Shown in pieces: positions 12,006 through 16,707 of a stretch of 16,707 nucleotides of DNA (its first letter is position 1; each line of letters opens with the position of its first letter). The notes under the pieces were generated by a model. That model did no database searches and was not told the origin of the DNA. It saw nothing but the letters and a program-made list of their open reading frames with translations. Where the stretch lies: contig JAHZHX010000051.1 of the NCBI GenBank assembly GCA_019420065.1, forward strand, positions 1 through 16,707. The letters run 5' to 3'. A program made the translations under genes and the position numbers. The DNA is from Clostridiales bacterium (lineage in GTDB: Bacteria > Bacillota > Clostridia > Christensenellales > Aristaeellaceae).

Positions 12006-12347
12006 ATGCCCAGACCGAGAAAATGCAGAAAAGTTTGCATGCTTCCCAAGGTAAGTGAATTCCGCCCTTTGGGGAACAATAAAGAATGCATTACGCTCAC
12101 CGTGGATGAATATGAAGCCATACGCCTGATTGACCGAGAGGGGTTTTCCCAGGAGGAATGCGCCGGTTATATGCAGGTGGCGCGCACGACCGTACAGCAG
12201 ATCTACACTTCCGCGAGAACCAAAATTGCCTGCGCTCTTGTGGACGGAACGGCCCTTCGCATTGCGGGAGGCGATTATGTCGTCTGCGACGGAAAAGAAA
12301 AGCAGTGCGGATGCGGCGGGTGCAAAAAGCACCGTATGAACCGGTAA
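12006..12347 (+). CDS. DUF134 family helix-turn-helix protein
   Basis: 113 residues. Starts M-P-R-P-R-K-C-R-K-V, the family hallmark. It continues with L-T-V-D-E-Y-E-A-I-R-L-I-D-R-E-G-F-S-Q-E and A-R-T-T-V-Q-Q-I-Y-T-S-A-R (~58-70), a sigma-70-region-4-like helix-turn-helix. The C-terminus is cysteine-rich (C-D-G-K-E-K-Q-C-G-C-G-G-C-K-K-H), which could bind a metal or Fe-S cluster. DUF134 genes commonly lie next to NifX/NifB-type dinitrogenase cofactor proteins, as here (119 bp upstream of one). RBS AAGGAAAGGA before the ATG. Probably a metal- or redox-responsive regulator controlling itself and the next gene; the paired operators over its promoter support this. Molecular function of the family is not settled. 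Confidence 0.88.
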   Translation: MPRPRKCRKVCMLPKVSEFRPLGNNKECITLTVDEYEAIRLIDREGFSQEECAGYMQVARTTVQQIYTSARTKIACALVDGTALRIAGGDYVVCDGKEKQCGCGGCKKHRMNR

Positions 12348-12466
12348 AACAGCCGCAGGCAAACCCCAAACGGAACGTTTCCACCCCCGAAAGCCGCGCC
12401 CGTCAGGGCGGCCTTGCCCCGGAAAGCGGGCAAAACCTCATCAATCAGAAAGGCATGGTCATCACA

Positions 12467-12883
12467 ATGAAAATTGCAGTAACCTACGAAAACGGGCAGA
12501 TCTTTCAGCACTTCGGTCACACGGCGCAATTCAAGATCTATGATACCGGCGACGGCAAAATTTTGTCCGAGGAGCTGGTAAGCGCGAATGGCGCCGGCCA
12601 CAGCGCGCTGGCCGCGCTGCTTCGCAGCCTGCATGTGGACGCGCTTATCTGCGGCGGGATCGGCGGCGGCGCGCAGGCGGCGCTGGCCCAGGCCGGCGTC
12701 ACGCTCTACGGCGGCGTCAGCGGCTCCTGCGACGCGGCGGTGCAGGCGCTGCTTGCCGGGAACCTCGGATATGATCCGGATGCGAAGTGCAGCCATCACG
12801 ACCACGAGCATGGCGAGCATGGACACACCTGTTCGGAACACGGCTGCGGCGGAAACCGCTGCGGAGAGCATCACTGCCGCTAA
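12467..12883 (+). CDS. NifX/NifB-type dinitrogenase iron-molybdenum cofactor family protein with a His/Cys-rich tail
   Basis: 138 residues. Residues 1-105 match the small Nitro_FeMo-Co domain: M-K-I-A-V-T-Y-E-N-G-Q-I-F-Q-H-F-G-H-T, then I-C-G-G-I-G-G-G-A-Q-A-A-L-A-Q-A-G-V and L-Y-G-G-V-S-G-S-C-D-A-A-V. The last ~30 residues are almost entirely His, Cys, Gly and Glu (H-H-D-H-E-H-G-E-H-G-H, then several Cys), a likely metal-binding tail. No nif genes are present, so a role in nitrogen fixation is not supported; the family also occurs in non-fixers with iron-sulfur or metal homeostasis functions. Start at 12467 fits the domain. The SD is poor, and an ATG at 12455 adding M-V-I-T is also possible. 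Probably co-transcribed with DUF134; no promoter is seen in the gap. Confidence 0.85.
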   Translation: MKIAVTYENGQIFQHFGHTAQFKIYDTGDGKILSEELVSANGAGHSALAALLRSLHVDALICGGIGGGAQAALAQAGVTLYGGVSGSCDAAVQALLAGNLGYDPDAKCSHHDHEHGEHGHTCSEHGCGGNRCGEHHCR

Positions 12884-12885
12884 AG

Positions 12886-12920
12886 GAAAAACCACACCTG
12901 AGCAACGTCTCAGATGTGGT
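12886..12920 (-). terminator. Terminator of the CoA-disulfide reductase transcript (left H1)
   Basis: Read on the minus strand, the left copy of the H1 hairpin is followed by a TTTTT run and CC. Transcription from the CoA-disulfide reductase gene would pass the whole hairpin array before stopping here. Inferred from structure only. Confidence 0.5.
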
Positions 12921-13184
12921 CAGGGCATCAAAAAAGTCTTTTTGATGCCCTGCGATGAAATTTCGCTAAAGCGAACTTTCATCGGAAGCGTCATTTTCTT
13001 GTAATGCTGCGCATTACGGCCAGAAAATGACATAGGAAGCGGCATTCCAGCCGCTCCTCGCGGCGTACACGCCGCCGCTGCGGATTATAAAATGAAGGAG
13101 CTGCGCCCCTTCATTGCATCCCGGCAATGATGTACCCACTTTGTTGATGGTCTGACCACACCTGAGCAACGTCTCAGATGTGGT
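12891..13184. repeat. Array of back-to-back hairpins, bracketed by an identical hairpin at each end
   Basis: Nearly all 294 bp fold into adjacent inverted repeats. H1 ACCACACCTGAG/CTCAGATGTGGT (12891-12920, one mismatch); H2 CAGGGCATCAAAAA/TTTTTGATGCCCTG (12921-12952, perfect); H3 CGATGAAA+TTCGCT/AGCGAA+TTTCATCG (12953-12984); H4 GTCATTTTCT+TAATGC/GCATTA+AGAAAATGAC (12990-13031); H5 AGCGGC/GCCGCT (13038-13055); H6 CGGCGT/ACGCCG (13061-13074); H7 AATGAAGG/CCTTCATT (13091-13115); H8 ATTGC/GCAAT (13113-13128); then an exact second copy of H1 (13155-13184). No protein frame with an RBS lies inside. Part of the array recurs at the right edge, and H4-like sequence at 4360-4403. It could be a composite miniature element, a BIME-like repeat or a structured RNA. 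Confidence 0.85.
13102..13154 (+). repeat. 53-nt dispersed repeat (left copy, inside the hairpin array)
   Basis: Identical over 53 nt to the reverse complement of 16655-16707, where it is cut by the window edge. It contains the 3' arms of H7 and H8, and in both places runs directly into a hairpin with a T-tract, in the same relative orientation. Confidence 0.9.
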
Positions 13185-13190
13185 TTTCCT
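13155..13190 (+). terminator. Terminator of the DUF134/NifX transcript (right H1)
   Basis: The right copy of H1 is followed on the plus strand by TTTTCCTGTCTT. A transcript from the NifX-like gene would cross the hairpin array and end here, 4 bp from the opposing stop codon. The T-tract is only four long, so moderate confidence. Confidence 0.5.
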
Positions 13191-13193
13191 GTC

Positions 13194-14864
13194 TTATTTG
13201 CATTCGGTACAAATATACTCGGGAACCGTTTTTTCATTTATGACCGACTCATACAGCCGCCAGCCTCCCGCAAGGTTAAAACAGTCATAGCCGTTTCCGG
13301 CAAGGATGCGGCAGGCAATGTAGCTGCGCAGCCCGCTGTGACAGTGCACGTAGACGGGCTTGTTTTTCGGGATCTCGCGGATGCGCTCCCGCAGCGAATC
13401 CAGCGGAATGTTGATAAAGCCGTCGATCCTCCCGCGGCCGACCTCCGTCGCCGTTCTTACGTCAAGGAGCGTTGCGCTTCCGTCGCGGGGCAGGTTTTCC
13501 ACATCGTGCCAAAAGAATTGCTTTACTTTGCCCGCAGCAATGTTTTCGCCAACAAATCCGAGCATATTCACGGGATCCTTCGCGCTCCCGAAAGGCGGCG
13601 CGTAGCACAGTTCGAGCGCTGCCAGGTCGGTAATTTTCGCTCCGAAGCGAATCGCGGCCGCAAGCACATCCATCCGCTTGTCCACGCCGTCAAAGCCAAC
13701 GATCTGCGCGCCCAGTATTTTCAGCGTTTTCTTATCCCACAGCGCTTTTATTGACATATTGTTCGCGCCGGGATAATAGGAAGCATGGGAACCGGAATAA
13801 ATATACGTTTTGTCGTAATCAATGCCCGCGGCTTTCGCCCCTTTTTCATTCATCCCGGTTGTCGCGACCGTCATGTCAAACAGCTTCAGGACGGCCGAGC
13901 CCTGCGTGCCGGTATATTCTGAAGCAATGCCGGCGATATTGTCCGCCGCAATGCGTCCCTGCTTGTTGGCGGGGCCGGCAAGGGGGATAAAGGCGGGGTT
14001 CCCGGTAACAAAATCCCGCACTTCGACCGCGTCGCCCACGGCATAGATCCCGGGAATATTCGTTTTCATGTTCCGGTCAACGATGATGCTTCCGCGGCCG
14101 TTTGTCCGGATTCCGCACGCCCGCGCCAATGCGGTATCGGGGCGAACGCCGACCGCCATAATAACCATATCCGTTTCGAGCTTGCCGTTCTGCAGAATAA
14201 CGGCGCGGCCGTCAATCGCCTTTACGCCGTTGTTCAGATACAGCTTCATCCCCTTTGATTTGATATAGCGATGCACGTCCGCCGCCATGTCGAAATCAAG
14301 CGGAGCGATCAGATGATCGGCAAGCTCCACGACCGAAACCGCCAGCCCGGCCTCCCGCAGATTTTCCGCCATCTCAACGCCGATATAGCCGCCGCCGACC
14401 ACAACGGCGGATTTCGGCCTGGCGCGTTCGATATGCGCTTTTATTTTTAAGGCGTCGGGAATATTGCGCAGGGTAAAGACAGCGCCGCTGTCAATGCCTT
14501 CAATGCCGGGCCGTATCGGTTCCGCGCCGGGCGAAAGGATCAGGTTGTCGTAGCCTTCCGTATAGCGCGCGCCCGTTTTCAGGTTCTGCACCGTAACGGT
14601 CTTCGCTTCGGGATCAATTTTTACCGCTTCGCTGTTAATGCGAACGTCGATGTTGAACCTTGCCCGAAAGCTCTCAGGCGTTTGCAGCGTCAGATCGCCT
14701 TTGTCGGCAATCACGCCGCCGATGTAATACGGCAGTCCGCAGTTGGCAAAGGACACGTATCCCCCGCGCTCCAGGATGATGATCTCTGCCGATTCATCCA
14801 GCCTGCGCAGTCTTGCCGCGGCAGAAGCGCCGCCGGCAACCCCGCCGATAATCACGGTTTTCAT
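13194..14864 (-). CDS. cdr: CoA-disulfide reductase / persulfide reductase with C-terminal rhodanese domain
   Basis: 556 residues. An FAD/NAD(P)H pyridine-nucleotide disulfide oxidoreductase (~1-445) is fused to a rhodanese domain (~460-545). FAD motif G-G-V-A-G-G-A-S-A-A (7-16); single catalytic Cys42 in S-F-A-N-C-G-L-P-Y-Y; NAD(P)H motif V-V-G-G-G-Y-I-G-V-E-M-A-E; second FAD motif I-Y-A-V-G-D-A. Rhodanese active-site Cys is about residue 508 in V-H-C-H-S-G-L-R-S. The product ends in C-T-E-C-K. CoADR-rhodanese fusions (Bacillus CoADR-RHD, Shewanella Npsr) reduce CoA disulfide, CoA persulfide or polysulfide with NAD(P)H. Start at 14864 chosen for AGAGGTG 7 nt upstream; the frame stays open upstream to 15428 but that is antisense to the crp gene. 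Divergent from a Crp-type regulator with only 33 bp between starts. The symbol is provisional. Confidence 0.92.
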   Translation of the reverse strand: MKTVIIGGVAGGASAAARLRRLDESAEIIILERGGYVSFANCGLPYYIGGVIADKGDLTLQTPESFRARFNIDVRINSEAVKIDPEAKTVTVQNLKTGARYTEGYDNLILSPGAEPIRPGIEGIDSGAVFTLRNIPDALKIKAHIERARPKSAVVVGGGYIGVEMAENLREAGLAVSVVELADHLIAPLDFDMAADVHRYIKSKGMKLYLNNGVKAIDGRAVILQNGKLETDMVIMAVGVRPDTALARACGIRTNGRGSIIVDRNMKTNIPGIYAVGDAVEVRDFVTGNPAFIPLAGPANKQGRIAADNIAGIASEYTGTQGSAVLKLFDMTVATTGMNEKGAKAAGIDYDKTYIYSGSHASYYPGANNMSIKALWDKKTLKILGAQIVGFDGVDKRMDVLAAAIRFGAKITDLAALELCYAPPFGSAKDPVNMLGFVGENIAAGKVKQFFWHDVENLPRDGSATLLDVRTATEVGRGRIDGFINIPLDSLRERIREIPKNKPVYVHCHSGLRSYIACRILAGNGYDCFNLAGGWRLYESVINEKTVPEYICTECK

Positions 14865-14897
14865 ATCATTGCACCTCTTTCCGAAAGGATTTTTATC

Positions 14898-15572
14898 ATG
14901 GAACAAAGTTTGTTTGAACCCGTCTATCGGGAAGCGTTCCCCTTCTGGAATGAAATCCCCGAAGCCGACCGGGCGTTTATCTGCCGGAATTCCTTTGCGC
15001 TGACATACCCCAAGGGCGCGAGCCTTCACGATGGAAACGAATGCTCCGGCGTGATTCTGGTTCGCTCGGGAAGTCTGCGGCTTTTCATGATGTCGGAAGA
15101 CGGAAGGGATATCACGCTGTACCGGCTGCACAATGGCGACATATGCATGCTGTCCGCTTCCTGCGTATTGCAGGCGATCACCTTTGATGTGTTTGTTAAC
15201 GCGGAGGAGGCCAGCGAATGCTATGTAATCAGCGGCCCCGCTTTTGCGGAGGCTTCCGCCCGCAGCCCGCAGATCAGGATATTCGCGCTGGAAACCGCCG
15301 TCAGCCGCTTTTCGGATGTGATGTGGGTCATGCAGCAGATTCTGTTCATGAGCATGGACAAACGGCTTGCCATTTTTCTTGCGGATGAATCCGCAAGGAC
15401 AAATTCCGATACCATTACGCTCACCCACGAGCAGATCGCCCGTTATATCGGCTCCGCCCGGGAGGTCGTGTCGAGAATGCTGAAATATTTTGCGAATGAA
15501 GGCGTTGTCAAAATCTCGCGGGGAGGCGTGAAAATCCTTGATAAAAAGCGCCTGCGAGGGTTAGCCCTCTAA
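14898..15572 (+). CDS. Crp/Fnr-family transcriptional regulator with several cysteines
   Basis: 224 residues: cupin-type sensor domain (~20-125), dimer helix (~128-160) and winged-helix DNA-binding domain with H-E-Q-I-A-R-Y-I-G-S-A-R-E-V-V-S-R-M-L (177-195). The cAMP-binding R-x-S signature is not evident and there is no N-terminal Fnr [4Fe-4S] cysteine cluster. Cysteines occur at 29, 49, 83, 89 and 108; the pair in D-I-C-M-L-S-A-S-C (81-89) sits where the ligand lid of Crp lies and could sense thiols or reactive sulfur. ATG at 14898 with AAAGGA 9 nt upstream. Its neighbours on both sides are thiol enzymes, and a Crp-like palindrome lies at the trx promoter, so these are its probable targets. 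The 3' end overlaps convergent trx by 12 bp. Confidence 0.85.
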   Translation: MEQSLFEPVYREAFPFWNEIPEADRAFICRNSFALTYPKGASLHDGNECSGVILVRSGSLRLFMMSEDGRDITLYRLHNGDICMLSASCVLQAITFDVFVNAEEASECYVISGPAFAEASARSPQIRIFALETAVSRFSDVMWVMQQILFMSMDKRLAIFLADESARTNSDTITLTHEQIARYIGSAREVVSRMLKYFANEGVVKISRGGVKILDKKRLRGLAL

Positions 15573-15869
15573 CATGGCGAGTATCTGCTCCTTCGGTCTT
15601 GCCCCGGCAGACCGCTTCACGATCCTGCCGTTTTTCATCACGACCAGCGTGGGGATGCTTGCCACGCCAAACGCCTGCGCCAGCGCGGTCTCTTGATCCA
15701 CATTGATTTTCCCCACCAGGTACTGGGCGTTTTCTTCCGCGATCTCATCTACCAGGGGGGATACCATGCGGCATGGTCCGCACCAATCGGCATAGAAATC
15801 GAGAAGCACGGTCTTGCCGCTGTTTTTAACGGCTTCAAAATTGTTTTTATTTACGCTGAGAACTGACAT
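15561..15869 (-). CDS. trxA: Thioredoxin
   Basis: 102 residues, standard length for a single thioredoxin fold. Active site W-C-G-P-C with Cys30 and Cys33, preceded by D-F-Y-A-D. The cis-proline loop is S-I-P-T-L. It reduces protein disulfides and persulfides in the cytosol. RBS AAAGGAA lies 10 nt before the ATG. The stop lies inside the 3' end of the convergent Crp-type gene (12-bp overlap). The promoter has TATAAT but a poor -35, plus a Crp-like site at the class II position. It probably works with the CoA-disulfide reductase/rhodanese in the same redox response; the reductase serving it is not certain, since the TrxB-like protein 8 kb away lacks an NADPH site. Confidence 0.95.
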   Translation of the reverse strand: MSVLSVNKNNFEAVKNSGKTVLLDFYADWCGPCRMVSPLVDEIAEENAQYLVGKINVDQETALAQAFGVASIPTLVVMKNGRIVKRSAGARPKEQILAMLEG

Positions 15870-15903
15870 GGTTTATCATTTCCTTTCTTTGGTTTGCGAT
15901 ACC

Positions 15904-15945
15904 ATTATAGCCCGATTTTGTTTGTCCTTCTGTGACGCGGTCACA
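15904..15945 (-). promoter_or_regulatory. trx promoter with Crp/Fnr-type activator site at about -41
   Basis: Minus-strand -10 TATAAT (15904-15909), predicted start about 15897, no acceptable -35 at 16-18 bp. The palindrome TGTGAC-N3-GTCACA (15931-15945) is centred at 15938, about -41, where class II Crp/Fnr activators bind. It resembles the Crp consensus TGTGA-N6-TCACA but with a 5-bp centre. The start position is a prediction. Confidence 0.65.
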
Positions 15946-16042
15946 TTCCGGGCGCATAACGCATGAAATCCCGCCAAAAACAGCGTCATATTACCAAAAT
16001 CCTCGTACCGCAAAAAGATCATTTGCGATGAAAGGTACTACC

Positions 16043-16591
16043 CTATACGGTTTCATCCGGATCTGCGTCAATCGCCCCTTCCTCGCGAATGCATTTGATA
16101 TAAATCATTTTTTTGTCATCCGGATCAAGCTTTCCGCTATCTGCAAATCCCATCGTTCTCCAGAAAGGGATCCCTGTGACGGAATCGGGACAAACATACA
16201 TTTTCGCGGCCCCGTCTTTTTTAATTACAGCTTGTATGTGCTCAAAAAACATTCTGCCAAAGCCTTTTCTCCTGTGATTGGGTTTAATGTAAAAGCCCAT
16301 TACCGTACCGTATCCCGGCTGATCGAGCAAGCCATAGACCGTGCCGAGATCTATTGCAAACATGGCAATGCCTATGACCTCATCATTGAGCAAAGCGATT
16401 TCAAAATGCATATCCTTTCTAACGCCTTGGATATCAATTCTTTTTTTCAATCCGGTTATGATATCGTCATCAGTTTGTTTTGTGCCGTCATGTTCATTCA
16501 CTTCATGGATAAACGGAAGCCATACTTCCTTCGCCATGCAGAACAATTCTTCACTGCCCTTTTTTAATTGGATAAATTTCAGCTCGTCCAT
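16043..16591 (-). CDS. GNAT-family N-acetyltransferase
   Basis: 182 residues with the GNAT acetyl-CoA site at V-M-G-F-Y-I-K-P-N-H-R-R-K-G-F-G-R-M-F (97-115), where R-R-K-G-F-G is the pyrophosphate-binding loop. The C-terminal F-W-R-T-M-G-F motif is typical of the fold. The acceptor substrate is unknown. The RBS AGAGGT lies 6 nt before the ATG. The gene is visibly more A+T-rich than its neighbours, with more AAA, AAT and TTT codons, which may reflect recent acquisition. It lies beside a dispersed repeat at the window edge. No obvious promoter is seen in the 30-bp stretch before the hairpin at 16627, and it is not part of the thiol cluster in any evident way. Confidence 0.85.
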   Translation of the reverse strand: MDELKFIQLKKGSEELFCMAKEVWLPFIHEVNEHDGTKQTDDDIITGLKKRIDIQGVRKDMHFEIALLNDEVIGIAMFAIDLGTVYGLLDQPGYGTVMGFYIKPNHRRKGFGRMFFEHIQAVIKKDGAAKMYVCPDSVTGIPFWRTMGFADSGKLDPDDKKMIYIKCIREEGAIDADPDETV

Positions 16592-16621
16592 TTCACTACC
16601 TCTTTCATAAAATTCCGGATA

Positions 16622-16653
16622 TAAAAATCGTCTCTGACAAAATCAGAGACGAT
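16622..16653 (-). terminator. Terminator of a transcript entering from the right
   Basis: Perfect 11-bp stem ATCGTCTCTGA/TCAGAGACGAT (16627-16637 with 16643-16653) with a 5-nt loop. On the minus strand its end reads ATTTTTAT, a T-tract; no T-tract on plus. It ends something encoded beyond the window and takes the place that H1 occupies in the left copy of the repeat. Confidence 0.7.
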
Positions 16654-16654
16654 G

Positions 16655-16707
16655 CAGACCATCAACAAAGTGGGTACATCATTGCCGGGATGCAATGAAG
16701 GGGCGCA
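16655..16707 (-). repeat. 53-nt dispersed repeat (right copy, inverted, truncated by window edge)
   Basis: Exact reverse complement of 13102-13154. The match runs to the last base of the window, so the element certainly could extend further. Orientation relative to the following terminator hairpin is the same as in the left copy. Confidence 0.9.

Noticed and set aside
12467..12883. Evidence for nitrogen fixation
   Set aside because: The NifX/NifB-type small domain is widespread in non-fixing bacteria; no nifHDK or related genes are in the window.
12891..13184. CRISPR array
   Set aside because: Repeats are different hairpins of unequal length with no regular spacers; only the end hairpin is repeated, and no cas genes are present.
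12891..13184. Integron attC-like sites
   Set aside because: Although palindromic, there is no integrase, no cassette structure and no conserved core-site pattern that I can see.
13194..15428. CoA-disulfide reductase extended upstream to 744 residues
   Set aside because: The extra 188 residues are antisense to the Crp-type gene. The real start at 14864 has a good RBS and begins directly at the FAD-binding strand.

Overview
The window looks like chromosomal DNA from a G+C-rich member of the Bacillota, probably a gut-type Clostridia lineage. This rests on strong AGGAGG-type ribosome binding sites, consensus sigma-A promoters, an ECF transporter S component, DUF134/NifX and YxeA families, and coenzyme-A-disulfide/thioredoxin redox genes. 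The genus cannot be named from the sequence. There are no rRNA genes, tRNAs, transposase, integrase, phage genes or CRISPR array. The sequence runs out of a small-gene array on the left and into a dispersed repeat on the right.

1-600: a tandem duplication. Each unit has a very short minus-strand membrane-protein gene (43 codons in the complete copy), a structured leader, a strong RBS and a terminator fused to the next promoter. A consensus plus-strand promoter faces the 3' end of the complete gene. This is the layout of a type I toxin-antitoxin locus and is the most interesting candidate system here. The homologous promoter one unit further right now drives an ECF S-component gene (599-1147).

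1148-9709: mostly minus-strand housekeeping. A P1 (DmpA-like) peptidase, acpS and a bifunctional NAD(P)HX repair enzyme (nnr) form an operon with two 4-nt ATGA overlaps. Next come a monoacylglycerol-lipase-like hydrolase, trpS with its own promoter, a secreted acidic protein behind an unusual thioredoxin-reductase-like flavoprotein lacking the NADPH motif, and a MATE transporter. The MATE gene shares overlapping -35 elements inside a palindrome with a divergent metallophosphoesterase gene.

9823-16707: small regulated units. A YxeA-family protein gene converges on the phosphoesterase gene, with one hairpin spanning both stop codons. A ribbon-helix-helix regulator gene has a 17-bp perfect palindrome over its promoter. 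A DUF134 regulator gene has paired 15-bp operators and is followed by a NifX-like protein gene. After a 294-nt array of back-to-back hairpins comes a thiol/sulfur unit: CoA-disulfide reductase-rhodanese, a divergent cysteine-containing Crp/Fnr-family regulator, and thioredoxin. The trx promoter has TATAAT, a weak -35 and a TGTGAC-N3-GTCACA palindrome centred near -41, the class II activator position, so the adjacent Crp-type protein probably activates it. A GNAT acetyltransferase gene and an inverted copy of part of the hairpin array end the window.

Several intergenic spaces hold dispersed hairpin-forming repeats: a 39-nt polypyrimidine/polypurine hairpin (two inverted copies) and hairpin-array modules (three places). 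They lie beside gene ends or terminators and look like a genome-wide repeat family.
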